Part shown: positions 15,614-24,125 of the stretch, piece by piece | Layout of the letters: each line of letters begins with the position of its first letter | Numbering within the stretch: the first letter of the stretch is position 1 | Source: Glycomyces tenuis DSM 44171 | GTDB taxonomy: Bacteria > Actinomycetota > Actinomycetes > Mycobacteriales > Micromonosporaceae | DNA: 64,000 bases | Direction of reading: 5' to 3' | Assembly: GCF_000427885.1 (NCBI RefSeq) | Contig: NZ_KE386600.1 | Location: forward strand, 87,434 to 151,433 | Made by a program: the position numbers and the translations under genes | Notes under the pieces: generated by a model | The model's input: only the letters and a program-made list of their open reading frames with translations | Database searches by the model: none | What the model was told of the DNA's origin: nothing

Positions 15614-17110
15614 TCACAGGGGGTCGAGGCGGAGGATCGCGCCGCCGAGGCTCAGGACGTACAGCTCACCGTCCGGGCCCTCCACGAACGACACGATCGA
15701 TCCGACACCGATGCGGCCGCTGAACTCGACTTCGTCTCCCACGGTGCCGCCCTCGATCTCCCGCGCCCGCACGATGCCGAGGCAGAAATCGCTGAACACA
15801 TACGCCCCTTGCAGTTCGGGGATCGCGCTGCCGCGGTAGACGAACCCGCCGGTGACCGAGCACGCCCCCTCGGAGTGGTCGAATTCGAACCACGGCGGCC
15901 GGTGGTCCGCCGGCTCCTGGCCTGAGACGGGAAGGGTGCCTTCCATACGGGCCCAACCGTAGTTCTCACCGCCGGTGCTGGAGGCGGGCGCGAAGTCGAT
16001 CTCCTCGCGCTCGTTCTGCCCCACATCGCCGATGTAGAGGTCGCCGGTCGCGGCGTCCCACGAGAACCGCCAGGGGTTGCGCAGTCCGTAAGCCCAGATC
16101 TCGCCCCGGGCGTCCGGATCGCCGACGAACGGATTGTCGGGCGGGATCGCGTACGGCTCGGCGCCGGAGGGATCGATGCGGAGCAGTTTGCCCAGCAGCG
16201 TCCCCAGGTCCTGCGCGTTGTCGTTCGGGTCGAAGGAGCCGCCGCCGTCGCCGAGCCCGATGTAGAGCATCCCGTCGGGCCCGAACGCGATGTGGCCGCC
16301 GTTGTGGTTGGAGAACGGCTGCTCCTGAGTGAGGACGGTCCGGCGGGTGTCGAGCTGGATCTGGCCGCCCTGCACGGCGAACTCTTCGATGGCGGTGTCG
16401 CCGTTCAGGTCCGTGTACGAGATGTAGAAGTGCTCGAAGCTCGGGTCGAAGGCGATGCCGAGCAGGCCCCTCTCGCCCTCGGTGGTGGTCTCGTCGCTGA
16501 TGTCGAGGACCGGGTCGCTCAAGCCGTCGTCGCCGAGGACCTGGACCGTGCCGGTCCGGTTGGCGATCCAGATCGCCCCGTCCGGTCCGACCGTCCCGGC
16601 CGTGGGCGTCGATCCGCTGGCCACCTGCACCAGGCCCGCATCGACCGGGCCCGGGTCCTCGGTCGGGGTCTCACTGGGTTCCTCGCCCTCGTCGCCGCAT
16701 TCGACGCCGTTGAGCGTGAACGACTCGGGCTGCACGGCGCCCCCGGAGACGATCATGCCGAACAGCTCCCTGCTCTGCCCGGCCGCGACGGCGGCGTTCC
16801 AGCCGACATCGGACCCGGTGAAGGCCGGCCCGGTCTGGCTCCAGTCGACATTCCAGGCGCTTTGCACCGCCGCCCCGTCGGGCAGGTCGAACGAGAGGGT
16901 CCAGCCGTCCACGCCTTCGGTTCCGGTGGTGAGCGAGACCGTGACCTGGTGCCCGCCGCCCCAGTCGTTGACGACGGCGTATTCGATCGACTCGCAGGCC
17001 GCGGCGTGCGCCGGGTTCGCCGCGACCACCGCGATCGCGCCGGCGACGAGCGCCCCGGATGCGGCGACGACAGCGGTGAGCCGCCTCGGACGACCTCGCG
17101 TGGCTTCCAT
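15614..17110 (-). CDS. Secreted CBM2-linked PQQ-type sugar dehydrogenase (GSDH family)
   Basis: About 498 residues from ATG 17110 (MEATRGRPRRL), chosen because a basic n-region and a Sec signal ending NPAHAAA follow; the upstream in-frame extension covers promoter DNA. Residues ~35-140 are a family 2 cellulose-binding module (ESIEYAVVNDWGGGHQVTVS..., conserved Trp residues, Cys pair). A Thr/Pro/Glu linker follows, then (~165-498) a six-bladed quinoprotein propeller with NHNGGHIAFGPDGMLYIGLGDGG and GEIWAYGLRNPWRFSWD motifs. It probably oxidises sugars at the cellulose surface and may feed electrons to other oxidoreductases (AA12-like). A palindromic operator lies 63-80 bp upstream. Confidence 0.88.
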   Translation of the reverse strand: MEATRGRPRRLTAVVAASGALVAGAIAVVAANPAHAAACESIEYAVVNDWGGGHQVTVSLTTGTEGVDGWTLSFDLPDGAAVQSAWNVDWSQTGPAFTGSDVGWNAAVAAGQSRELFGMIVSGGAVQPESFTLNGVECGDEGEEPSETPTEDPGPVDAGLVQVASGSTPTAGTVGPDGAIWIANRTGTVQVLGDDGLSDPVLDISDETTTEGERGLLGIAFDPSFEHFYISYTDLNGDTAIEEFAVQGGQIQLDTRRTVLTQEQPFSNHNGGHIAFGPDGMLYIGLGDGGGSFDPNDNAQDLGTLLGKLLRIDPSGAEPYAIPPDNPFVGDPDARGEIWAYGLRNPWRFSWDAATGDLYIGDVGQNEREEIDFAPASSTGGENYGWARMEGTLPVSGQEPADHRPPWFEFDHSEGACSVTGGFVYRGSAIPELQGAYVFSDFCLGIVRAREIEGGTVGDEVEFSGRIGVGSIVSFVEGPDGELYVLSLGGAILRLDPL

Positions 17111-17172
17111 GTGACGGCCCTCCTCCGGTCGGGCGCGCACGGTCCCGACCCAGTGGCAGATGTGGTCTCTTA

Positions 17173-17190
17173 CATCGATAATAATCGATG
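17173..17190. promoter_or_regulatory. Operator CATCGAT-AATA-ATCGATG upstream of CBM2 sugar dehydrogenase
   Basis: Perfect 7-bp inverted repeat with a 4-nt spacer. Its 16-base core ATCGATAATNATCGAT recurs before the CBM2-GH5 cellulase (54189-54206) and in degenerate form before the esterase-CBM2 gene (56330-56345), indicating one regulator. Confidence 0.7.
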
Positions 17191-17294
17191 CCACTGGCGT
17201 CTGGCGTGAGGCATGCCCCAGGCCCTGCAATGGGAGACTGCGGGCCGTGCGGCAGGTCTCGACGGGACGCGGAACGGCCGGTGGTTCGACCCTC

Positions 17295-17540
17295 CTACCG
17301 TTTGCCGTACTTCCTGTAGAACTTCGCCACGCGGCCTTCGTCGTCGAGGACGCGGCTCTTGCCGGTCCAGAACGGGTGCGAGGCCGATGAGATCTGCACG
17401 TCGATCACCGGGTAGGTCCGGCCGTCCTCCCACTCCACCGTCTCGGTGGACGTGGCCGTGGACCGCGTGAGGAACGCGTAGTCGGCGCCCTTGTCTCGGA
17501 AGACCACGTAGTCGTAGTCGGGGTGGATGCCCTGCTTCAT
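17295..17540 (-). CDS. rpmE2: 50S ribosomal protein L31 type B (zinc-independent)
   Basis: An 81-residue protein, [20 protein letters not shown]..., with the [11 protein letters not shown] motif and ending FYRKYGKR, which is the type B L31 pattern. It lacks the CxxC zinc ribbon of type A. Such paralogues replace the zinc-bearing protein when zinc is scarce and release stored zinc. Its ATG overlaps the MRF stop (ATGA), so it is the second gene of a Zur-box-controlled operon. The ribosomal set continues divergently with L28, L33 and S14. Confidence 0.95.
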   Translation of the reverse strand: MKQGIHPDYDYVVFRDKGADYAFLTRSTATSTETVEWEDGRTYPVIDVQISSASHPFWTGKSRVLDDEGRVAKFYRKYGKR

Positions 17541-18796
17541 TCCCGGTTCCCTTCCTCGATGTCGAAACAACCCGCGAACGGGTCCGCGTATCCCCGCCAC
17601 GCGTCCTCGCCCGCGGCGAGCTCGCCGTCGGTCAGCAGGCAGGAGTCGAGCACGGCGGCGAGCTCGTCCGCGTCGCAGTGCAGGCCGACGAAGGCGAGGT
17701 GGATCTCGCGGTCGCCGAAGTCGCCGTCCCAGTGGAGGTCGGCGTTGACCCGCCGTTCGGCGCCGACCTCGTCCCATTCCTCGTCGGGGGTGGCGGCGAG
17801 CCAGCGTCCCAGGTCGCCCATCGAGACCCCGCCGCCGCCGGATTCCCAGGCGATGGCGGCTTCGGGCCGGCTGGCGAGCCACAGGTGGCCGCGGCCGCGC
17901 AGCGTCCGCTGGACGAGTGTCGGCAGGGCCGCGTGGAAGCGCTCGGGATGGAGCGGGCGGCGGGCCCGATAGACGGCCGCGACCACGCCGCAGTCCGGTT
18001 CGGGCTCATGGACGCCGACGGCGAAGCCTTCGAGGCCGCGGCCGTAGAGGTCGGGGCCGTTCGGGTCGAAGCGGTCGGTGCGCCGCAGGCGGTGTGAGAG
18101 CCAGGCCGGTTCGGCGAGGTCGAGGACGTAGTGGCGGGCCCAGGGGTTGAGGCGTTGGAGGAGCACGGACGCGCGCGTGTGCTCGAAATCGGGCTCGGAG
18201 CCGGGCGCCCACAGCACGACGGTGTCGGCGTACTCGATCTGGCGGGCGGCCACCTCGGCGACGCCCCTCGTGTCGTCGTCGGCGGCCTGGAGTGAGCGGT
18301 CGGCGAGGTCGTCGGGCGAGTCGAGCGTCTCCAGGAGCGTCTCGGCGTCGCAGACGGCGACGACCGAGTCGAGCCGGACCGCGTCGGTGACGGGGCGGCC
18401 CTCGACGAGGCACCAGGAGCACACGGAGGCGACGGACTCCGGTTCGACGGCGGGCGGCAGCGCCAGGACGAGGTCGCGACCGGGATGCGTCCGGGCGAGG
18501 CGGACGAGGGCGGGGAGCACGTCCTCGCGGAGGGTGCAGGAGACGCATCCGTGTTCGAGGGTGACGTGGGCGTCCTCGATGACGCCGCGGCCGTCGCGGA
18601 CGATGCGGTGGAGCCGCCCGCCGTCGGCCAGGCCGGTCAGGTCGTGGGCGACGACGATGACGGCCGGGTCGGCCTCGATGAGCATGTCGGCGGCCGCGAG
18701 CACGGCGCACGGCGAGAACCCGGTGAGGATCGTCAGGGCGGGTCGCAGGTCGGCGGCCTGGTGCGCGTCGGCGCCGGGCTGGGCGAGCTGGGACAT
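17537..18796 (-). CDS. mrf: MRF-like CobW/COG0523 protein (ribosome hibernation factor recruiter)
   Basis: A 419-residue protein. The fold is CobW-like: an N-terminal GTPase-like half, the metal-binding-type [10 protein letters not shown] (Cys84, Cys87) and a C-terminal CobW_C domain (~265-360). The usual P-loop GxxGxGKTT is replaced by [15 protein letters not shown] (~24-38), lacking the Gly-Lys-Thr core, so nucleotide binding is doubtful. Placement with zinc-free L31, L28, L33 and S14 behind a Zur-like box matches mycobacterial Mrf, which recruits the hibernation factor Mpy to alternative ribosomes under zinc limitation. Start ATG 18796 has GAGGTCC just upstream. Confidence 0.8.
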   Translation of the reverse strand: MSQLAQPGADAHQAADLRPALTILTGFSPCAVLAAADMLIEADPAVIVVAHDLTGLADGGRLHRIVRDGRGVIEDAHVTLEHGCVSCTLREDVLPALVRLARTHPGRDLVLALPPAVEPESVASVCSWCLVEGRPVTDAVRLDSVVAVCDAETLLETLDSPDDLADRSLQAADDDTRGVAEVAARQIEYADTVVLWAPGSEPDFEHTRASVLLQRLNPWARHYVLDLAEPAWLSHRLRRTDRFDPNGPDLYGRGLEGFAVGVHEPEPDCGVVAAVYRARRPLHPERFHAALPTLVQRTLRGRGHLWLASRPEAAIAWESGGGGVSMGDLGRWLAATPDEEWDEVGAERRVNADLHWDGDFGDREIHLAFVGLHCDADELAAVLDSCLLTDGELAAGEDAWRGYADPFAGCFDIEEGNRE

Positions 18797-18813
18797 GGGA
18801 CCTCCATTTTATT

Positions 18814-18833
18814 GAAAACGATTGTCATTATAG
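18814..18833. promoter_or_regulatory. Zur-like box between MRF and L28
   Basis: GAAAACGATTGTCATTATAG within TTGAAAACGATTGTCATTA fits the actinobacterial Zur pattern (TGAAAA..NNTTTTCA-like). It lies in the 62-bp gap between the divergent MRF/L31 and L28/L33/S14 operons. Fifteen of 20 positions match the reverse strand of 20802-20821. Confidence 0.75.
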
Positions 18834-18858
18834 TATCGGTGTCGAAAGGAGGGCCACC

Positions 18859-19095
18859 GTGTCCAGACACTGCGATGTGACCGGCGCCGGACCCGGCTTC
18901 GGCAACAACGTGCCGTGGTCGAAGCAGAAGACCAGGCGGCGCTGGAACGTCAACTTGCAGCACAAGCGCTACTTCCTGCCCAGCGAGGGCCGGTATGTGC
19001 GGCTGCGGTTGTCGGCCAAGGGAATCAAGATCGTCGACCGCGACGGGATCGAAGCGGTCGTGCGGCGCATGCGCGCCCAGGGAAGGAAGGTCTGA
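18859..19095 (+). CDS. rpmB: 50S ribosomal protein L28 (zinc-independent paralogue)
   Basis: A 78-residue protein, [34 protein letters not shown]..., with the characteristic (S/R)xCxVTG, FGN and TRRRWxxNLQ motifs of L28. The Cys pairs that bind zinc in the primary form are not complete (a single Cys). It starts at ATG 18859, 26 bp after the Zur-like box, and is followed after one base by L33. It belongs to the alternative (C-minus) ribosomal protein set. Confidence 0.94.
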   Translation: MSRHCDVTGAGPGFGNNVPWSKQKTRRRWNVNLQHKRYFLPSEGRYVRLRLSAKGIKIVDRDGIEAVVRRMRAQGRKV

Positions 19096-19096
19096 G

Positions 19097-19267
19097 ATGG
19101 CGTCCAAGAGCACCGACGTCCGGCCGGTGATCAAACTGCGGTCGACCGCCGGCACCGGCTACACGTACGTCACCAGGAAGAACCGCAGGAACGACCCGGA
19201 CCGGATCGTCCTGCGCAAGTACGACCCCGTCGTGCGCAGGCACGTCGACTTCCGGGAGGAGCGCTAG
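19097..19267 (+). CDS. rpmG: 50S ribosomal protein L33 (zinc-independent paralogue)
   Basis: A 56-residue protein with the [29 protein letters not shown]...[12 protein letters not shown] layout of L33. It has no Cys at all, so it cannot bind zinc. ATG 19097 follows the L28 stop after one base and lies just after GGAAGGAAGG. Third-position GC is high, as in the neighbours, giving no sign of recent transfer. Confidence 0.95.
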   Translation: MASKSTDVRPVIKLRSTAGTGYTYVTRKNRRNDPDRIVLRKYDPVVRRHVDFREER

Positions 19268-19307
19268 TGACGATCCGGAAGCGTGAGCACGGCAAGGAGG
19301 AGCGCTG

Positions 19308-19613
19308 ATGGCGAAGCAGAGCGCGATCGCGCGGCAGCGGCGACGAGAGGCCCTGGTGGAGCGGTACCGGCCTCGCAGGGACGAACTGAAGCGGATCATC
19401 TCGCATCCGGACACCGACCCTCAGGTCCGCGCGGACGCGGTGCGGCGGCTCCAGCGGCTCCCCCGCGACTCCTCGCCCTCGCGGCTGCGGACCCGCGACG
19501 CGGTCGACGGGCGCCCCCGGGCCGTCTACCGGAAGTTCGGGCTCTCTCGTGTCCGGCTCAGGGAGACGGCCCACCGGGGCGAACTGCCCGGCGTCCGCAA
19601 GTCCTCCTGGTAG
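19308..19613 (+). CDS. rpsN: 30S ribosomal protein S14 (zinc-independent, long form)
   Basis: A 101-residue protein, [20 protein letters not shown]... with [36 protein letters not shown] and a [11 protein letters not shown] end, the exact pattern of long S14. It has no CxxC zinc motif. ATG 19308 follows AAGGAGGAGCG, a strong ribosome site. It completes the L28-L33-S14 operon; the S18 paralogue found in some relatives is not in this window. Confidence 0.95.
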   Translation: MAKQSAIARQRRREALVERYRPRRDELKRIISHPDTDPQVRADAVRRLQRLPRDSSPSRLRTRDAVDGRPRAVYRKFGLSRVRLRETAHRGELPGVRKSSW

Positions 19614-19770
19614 GGAGGCGTCGTGGTGGGCCCGGACGGCGGCCTTCGGCCGGTTCGGGGACGCACGAGCCGTTCGAGCCCCGCTTCGAACGCCGAGACC
19701 GGCGGCTACCGCCAGCGGGAACCGGCCCGCTTCGCAGCACTGACCACCGAAACAGAGAACGAGGAGACCG

Positions 19771-20547
19771 ATGGACGCTGGAACACTGTGGAGTCTCGGC
19801 GACTACGCCGCCGCGGGCGACCGATGGGCCGAGGCGAGCACCCGGATCGCCGAGGCGTACGCGACACCTGATCTGGCGGTGCTCGACGTCGCCTGCGGCC
19901 CCGGCTCGCTCGCCGTCGCCGCCGCGGCGGCCGGCGCCGAGGTGACCGGACTCGACGCCGCGCCCGCCCTGCTCGAGCTCGCCCGAGCGCGGGCTGATGC
20001 CGCGGGCGTCGGCGTCGAGTGGATCGAGGCCGACATGACCGCCCTGCCGTTCCCCGACGACGCATTCGACCTGGTCGCCTCGGCGTTCGGGTGCATGTTC
20101 GCACCCGAACCGGAGGCCATGGCCGCCGAACTGGCCCGTGTCTGCCGCCCGGGCGGGCGCATCGCGGTCCTCGCGTGGACTTCTGAGTCCGCGTTCGGGG
20201 CCATGGGCCCGCTGGCGGCCTCCTATCTGCCGGGCGCCGGTGGCGGCGCGCCGGTCCACCGGTGGGCGCGGGCCGAGAGCATCCGCGAAGTCTTCGCGGG
20301 ACTCCCGGTCGAACTCGATGCCGCCGTGCGCACAGTGGACGTGGTCTGGTCCGATCTGGACCAGGCGATGGCCGAGATCACCGAGGGCAACCCCGCCTGG
20401 ATCGGGATCCGAGCCACCGTCGAACCGACCGGGCGCTGGCCCGAACTCGAATCCCGGCTGCGCCGACTCCTCGCCGACCACGGCCGCGCAGAGGACCGGT
20501 TCACGCTCCCGGTCGACTACTTGGAGACCGTCGCGACGAAGGCTTAG
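19771..20547 (+). CDS. Class I SAM-dependent methyltransferase
   Basis: A 258-residue protein. The SAM-binding motif I is VLDVACGPGSLAVAAAAAGAEVTGLDAAP (acidic motif-II residue in GLDAA), followed by EADMTALPFPDDAFDLVASAFG and LARVCRPGGRIAVLAW, a UbiE/Methyltransf_11-type core. The C-terminal ~100 residues form a variable cap. It is 157 bp downstream of S14 on the same strand and possibly in the same transcript, but no functional link to the ribosome genes is evident. The substrate is unknown. Confidence 0.88.
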   Translation: MDAGTLWSLGDYAAAGDRWAEASTRIAEAYATPDLAVLDVACGPGSLAVAAAAAGAEVTGLDAAPALLELARARADAAGVGVEWIEADMTALPFPDDAFDLVASAFGCMFAPEPEAMAAELARVCRPGGRIAVLAWTSESAFGAMGPLAASYLPGAGGGAPVHRWARAESIREVFAGLPVELDAAVRTVDVVWSDLDQAMAEITEGNPAWIGIRATVEPTGRWPELESRLRRLLADHGRAEDRFTLPVDYLETVATKA

Positions 20548-20864
20548 CCGCCTCGCGGGCGTGCCGCGCCTCCGGCCGTCGAGGACGGCCTTCAAGCCGA
20601 CATCACCGCCCACGGGCGCTGCTCGACCGCGCCCTTCGCGGCCGACCTCCGTGCCGCGGCGGCATTCGGGCCGCGGTGGATCCGGATCCGTGCCCGCGTC
20701 TGCATATGCGCATCTCCTTGGTTTTCAACGTCACAAGGAGCAGTGCACGGCCGCGACCTGCGGTCGAACCACACCGATGGAGTTCAAGGCCAAATGAGAC
20801 TCAATAATGAGATCGGTTTTCGTTATCATGTAGGCACGACGCCCCCGAACCGACGAGGAACACG
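20548..20864. other. Intergenic region of about 317 bp with hairpin and Zur-like box
   Basis: Holds a small hairpin (GGCCGTC/GACGGCC, 20574-20590) as a likely terminator for the methyltransferase and, at its right end, an AT-rich promoter region with a Zur-like box. No coding signal is seen between them. Confidence 0.5.
20802..20821. promoter_or_regulatory. Zur-like box upstream of the surface-anchored metal transporter cluster
   Basis: On the reverse strand this reads GAAAACCGATCTCATTATTG, matching 15 of 20 positions of the box between the MRF and L28 genes. It lies 44 bp before ATG 20865 in the only AT-rich patch of the gap, suggesting zinc-dependent repression of the whole cluster. Confidence 0.6.
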
Positions 20865-22730
20865 ATGACCCCCGCCCGAAACCGCCTGGCACTCGCCGCC
20901 GCCGCGGCGCTGCTGCTGCCACTGGCCTGGCCGGCCCCGGTCTCGGCCGAGCCCGTCGAGGACCGGACCGTCCTCTCGACCGGGCATGTCGACGCCATGC
21001 AGGTCTACATGAACGGCGACCGCCTCGACCTGCGCGTCAAGGACGACACCGGCGACGCGACCCGCTACCACGAGCCCGAGGACGTGCTCCTCCAAGTGCT
21101 CCCGGAATCCGAGTTCCCCGTTCCCGAGGGAGCATCCTGGAGCTTCCTGGGCGACGCCGGCGACCCGATGTGGATGCTGCCGCTCACCCAGGACCCGAAC
21201 CTGCTGTGGCCCGGCTGGAGCACCGAACCCCTCGCCAGAGGCCAGTTCCAGGACGACGAGCTGTCCATGGAACTCGTCGACGTCTCCGGTCCCGGCGACG
21301 TCGTGCTGTGGACCGTCTCCAGCTTCGGCGAGCCCCGGCCCTACGCCTCGACCCGCGACGGCCTCCCCGACGCGATCCCGGTGAACGTGCCCGCGCACGT
21401 CCACTCCTACTGGGCGTTCACCGCCGAGGGCGCGTACACGCTCACCTGGCAGGTCGGCGGCACCCTCGCCGACGGGACCGAGATCGCGACCGAGGAGATC
21501 GACTACCACTGGCATGTCGGTGAACTCGACGACCCCGATGACCCCGATGACCCCGGCGACCCCGACCTGCCCGACCTCGACGGCCGCCTCGTGCTCGACG
21601 AGGGCCACGTCGACGTCCTCGCGCCCGCCCTCGAAGAGGGCGAACTCGCGCTGCGCACCAAGGACGGCACGCGCCTCCACGATCCGACCGACGTCATCCG
21701 CGACCCCGACGAGGTGGTCTTCCACGCCACCCCCGACTCCGAGACCGTCCTGGGCGACCGGTTCGCGAACCCCGGCTACGCCGAGGTCGGCGCTCCCGGC
21801 GACACCCGCTGGCACCTTCCAGACGTCCAGGAGCCCGGCGTGCTCTTCGCGGGTTGGGACACCAACGGGGTTCCCGGCGGCGCGCTCGAAGGCGACGCGA
21901 TCGACCTGACGCTCACCGACTTCGCCGGGCCCGGCGAACTCGTGATGCTCACCGTCGACGACTTCGGCGACGCCGACGTCGAGGTCGACACCGAGGACGC
22001 GCTGCCGCAGACGATCGCCACGCGTTCGCGCACCCATGCCCACATCAACTGGTACTTCAGCGAACCGGGCGTCTATCGGCTCACCTGGCAGGCCCAGGCC
22101 ACCGCCGCCGACGGCACCGCGCTCGAGTCCGAGCCCCGCGACTACCTGTTCGTCGTCGGCGAATGGCCCGGCTCGGACGATCCCGATCCCGATCCGGACC
22201 CCGGTCCCGATCCGGTCCTGGAGCACACCCAGACCATCACCGCCGAGGTCGACACGGACACCGGAGGGCTCGTCCTCAGCGTCGACCCCGACGACCGCAC
22301 CGTCACACTCCCGGCGATGACGCTCAGCCCCGACGCGACCCGCTGGACCGCCGAAGGCGAGCTCCGCCCCGTCACCGTCACCGACACCCGCTCGGCCGAC
22401 CCCGGATGGAACGCCGTCGGCCAGGTCTCGTCTTTCAGCTCCGCTGAACAGAGGCAGGGCGCCTCCGGCGACGCCGAGTACTCCGGCGCGCACCTGGGCT
22501 GGACCCCCAGCCTCACCTCCGCGAGCGACTCCCAGACCGTCGCCACCGGCCCGGGAGTCGAAGGGCTCCTCGACGGCGGCCCCGGCCTGGCGACCTCGCA
22601 GCTCCTCGCCTCCGCCGCCTCCGGCGAGGGGACCGGCACCGCAGTGCTCCAGGCCGACCTCCTCCTGGACCTGCCCACCGACGTCGAGTCCGGCACCTAC
22701 ACCGCGCTCGTCACCTTCACCGCAATCTGA
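20865..22730 (+). CDS. Secreted choice-of-anchor M repeat protein, two repeats
   Basis: A 621-residue protein with a Sec signal (LALAAAAALLLPLAWPAPVSA). Two copies of the actinobacterial surface-anchored repeat (~35-212 and ~243-430) share STGHVDAMQ/DEGHVDVLA openings, a WSFLG...WMLP/RFANPG...WHLP middle, LLWPGW/VLFAGW, and an HVHSYWAF/HAHINWYF element near the end. Asp/Pro linkers (DDPDDPDDPGDP and DPDPDPDPGPDP) separate the domains, and a unique Thr/Ser-rich domain (~445-621) ends the protein. There is no LPXTG or C-terminal helix, so it is probably secreted or held by its partners. First gene of the metal-uptake cluster. Confidence 0.8.
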   Translation: MTPARNRLALAAAAALLLPLAWPAPVSAEPVEDRTVLSTGHVDAMQVYMNGDRLDLRVKDDTGDATRYHEPEDVLLQVLPESEFPVPEGASWSFLGDAGDPMWMLPLTQDPNLLWPGWSTEPLARGQFQDDELSMELVDVSGPGDVVLWTVSSFGEPRPYASTRDGLPDAIPVNVPAHVHSYWAFTAEGAYTLTWQVGGTLADGTEIATEEIDYHWHVGELDDPDDPDDPGDPDLPDLDGRLVLDEGHVDVLAPALEEGELALRTKDGTRLHDPTDVIRDPDEVVFHATPDSETVLGDRFANPGYAEVGAPGDTRWHLPDVQEPGVLFAGWDTNGVPGGALEGDAIDLTLTDFAGPGELVMLTVDDFGDADVEVDTEDALPQTIATRSRTHAHINWYFSEPGVYRLTWQAQATAADGTALESEPRDYLFVVGEWPGSDDPDPDPDPGPDPVLEHTQTITAEVDTDTGGLVLSVDPDDRTVTLPAMTLSPDATRWTAEGELRPVTVTDTRSADPGWNAVGQVSSFSSAEQRQGASGDAEYSGAHLGWTPSLTSASDSQTVATGPGVEGLLDGGPGLATSQLLASAASGEGTGTAVLQADLLLDLPTDVESGTYTALVTFTAI

Positions 22731-22754
22731 ACCACCCGAAAGGAACTCCCCACG

Positions 22755-23402
22755 ATGCGAACCATCGCGAAGCGCTCTGCCGCGGTCGCGGTCGCCGCTG
22801 CCGCCGCAGCGCTCGCCGTCGCCGCTCCCACCGCCGCCCAAGGCCCGACCTCCGCGCCCGCCGTCATCGACGAAGGCCACGTCGACGTCTTCGGCGTCGC
22901 CTACGAGGACGGCGCGCTCGACCTCCACATCCACGACGACGAGAACGACGCCGAACACGCACCCTCGGAAGCGCTCCTGCGCGTCAACGCCGCCGCCGAG
23001 ACGACCGTCCCCGCCGGATACGACTTCCTCGGCACCGTCGGCGACGACGTCTGGATCCTCCCCGACACCAATGTCGAAGGGCTCCTGTTCGCGGGCTGGG
23101 CCTCCGAAGAGGTCCCCGCCGGCGCGTTCGTCGACGACACGCTCACCCTCACCGTCCACGACGCCTGGGGCGACGTCGACCTGTACACCGTGGACGATCT
23201 CGGCGACCCGACCGTCCTGTTCGACTCCGACGAGGGGCCGGGCTCGTGGGAGATCGGCGCGGGCGGCCACGGCCACCTGAACTGGGCCTTCGGCGAAGCC
23301 GGGTTCTACAGGCTCACCGCCGAGGCCGAGGGCGTGCTCGCGGCCACCGGCGAGACCGTCTCGACCGGCGAGGTCGACTACTGGTTCTACGTGGCGGACT
23401 GA
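22755..23402 (+). CDS. Secreted single-repeat anchor M protein
   Basis: A 215-residue protein: an Ala-rich Sec signal (to ~residue 29) and one repeat with IDEGHVDVFGVAY, GYDFLGTVGDDVWILPDT, LLFAGW and GGHGHLNWAFGEAGFYRLT. It has the same architecture as the preceding protein but only one copy and no anchor. It sits 24 bp downstream with AAAGGAA before the ATG. It probably passes metal to, or docks with, the anchored proteins of this cluster (inference from context and His-rich motifs). Confidence 0.8.
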   Translation: MRTIAKRSAAVAVAAAAAALAVAAPTAAQGPTSAPAVIDEGHVDVFGVAYEDGALDLHIHDDENDAEHAPSEALLRVNAAAETTVPAGYDFLGTVGDDVWILPDTNVEGLLFAGWASEEVPAGAFVDDTLTLTVHDAWGDVDLYTVDDLGDPTVLFDSDEGPGSWEIGAGGHGHLNWAFGEAGFYRLTAEAEGVLAATGETVSTGEVDYWFYVAD

Positions 23403-23404
23403 CC

Positions 23405-24025
23405 ATGAAGGCCGCCACGATCAAGGCCGGCGCCGTCATCGGCGCCGCCGCAGCCCTGGCCTTCGCCGGTCGGGCGCACGCCGCCACCATCTCCTCGGGG
23501 CATGTCGACGCGCTCTCGTTCACCTACGACGACACCGCGAACACGCTCGGCATCGAAGTCCACGACGAGGCCGCGAACGCGGCCCACGACCCGGCCGAGG
23601 TGGTCTTCGACGTCCACTCCGGGCACCTGGTCGACCGCCCGAGCGCCACCGCGTGCCGGTTCGACGCGGGCGACAACTGGGTCATCCCGCGCACCGACAC
23701 CACCGGCCTCCTGTGGGCCGGCTGGAGCACCGAGGAACTCGAGCTCGCCGACTTCGGCGGCGAGCTCAGGGCCGAACTCGTCGACGCGGTCACCCCCGCA
23801 GGCGGGGACGTCTCGGTCTACGACGCCACCACCGGAGCGACCCGCTTCCACACCGACCCGGCCTGCGAGGCCCCGGGCACCGACATCACCGAATCCCACC
23901 ACCACCCGACCTGGGTCTTCACCGAACCGGGCACCTACGAGCTCACCTTCCAGGTCAGCGGCACCCACACCGCCGCCGGCGCGGTCACCTCCGCGGAGCA
24001 CACCTACACCTTCGACGTCGGCTGA
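23405..24025 (+). CDS. Secreted single-repeat anchor M protein
   Basis: A 206-residue protein with a Sec signal ending GRAHAAT, then one repeat: SSGHVDALSFTY, DNWVIPRTDTTGLLWAGW, ESHHHPTWVFTEPGTYELTFQV. Two Cys residues (~80 and ~156) may form a disulfide. It starts two bases after the previous stop. The HHH...W variant of the conserved His-x-His motif is the richest in the cluster and a plausible metal site. Confidence 0.8.
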   Translation: MKAATIKAGAVIGAAAALAFAGRAHAATISSGHVDALSFTYDDTANTLGIEVHDEAANAAHDPAEVVFDVHSGHLVDRPSATACRFDAGDNWVIPRTDTTGLLWAGWSTEELELADFGGELRAELVDAVTPAGGDVSVYDATTGATRFHTDPACEAPGTDITESHHHPTWVFTEPGTYELTFQVSGTHTAAGAVTSAEHTYTFDVG

Positions 24026-24125
24026 CACGTTTCCCTCCCCACTGCGGGGCGGCCCGCGCGTACCCATGCCCGGCTCACCGGCCGAGCCTGCCGGGCCGCC
24101 CCGCGACACGACCCGAAAGACCCCC

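Noticed and set aside
19623-19871. Small plus-strand frame between S14 and the methyltransferase
   Set aside because: Overlaps the methyltransferase start, is Arg/Gly/Thr-rich with no motif, and has no convincing start signal.
21535-21575. Short tandem repeat (GACCCCGAT units)
   Set aside because: Encodes an Asp-Pro linker inside a real protein; not a separate repeat element.
20826-23276. 816-codon minus-strand frame under the anchor M genes
   Set aside because: Gly/Val/Asp-rich antisense shadow typical of high-GC DNA; the plus strand has signal peptides and repeats.
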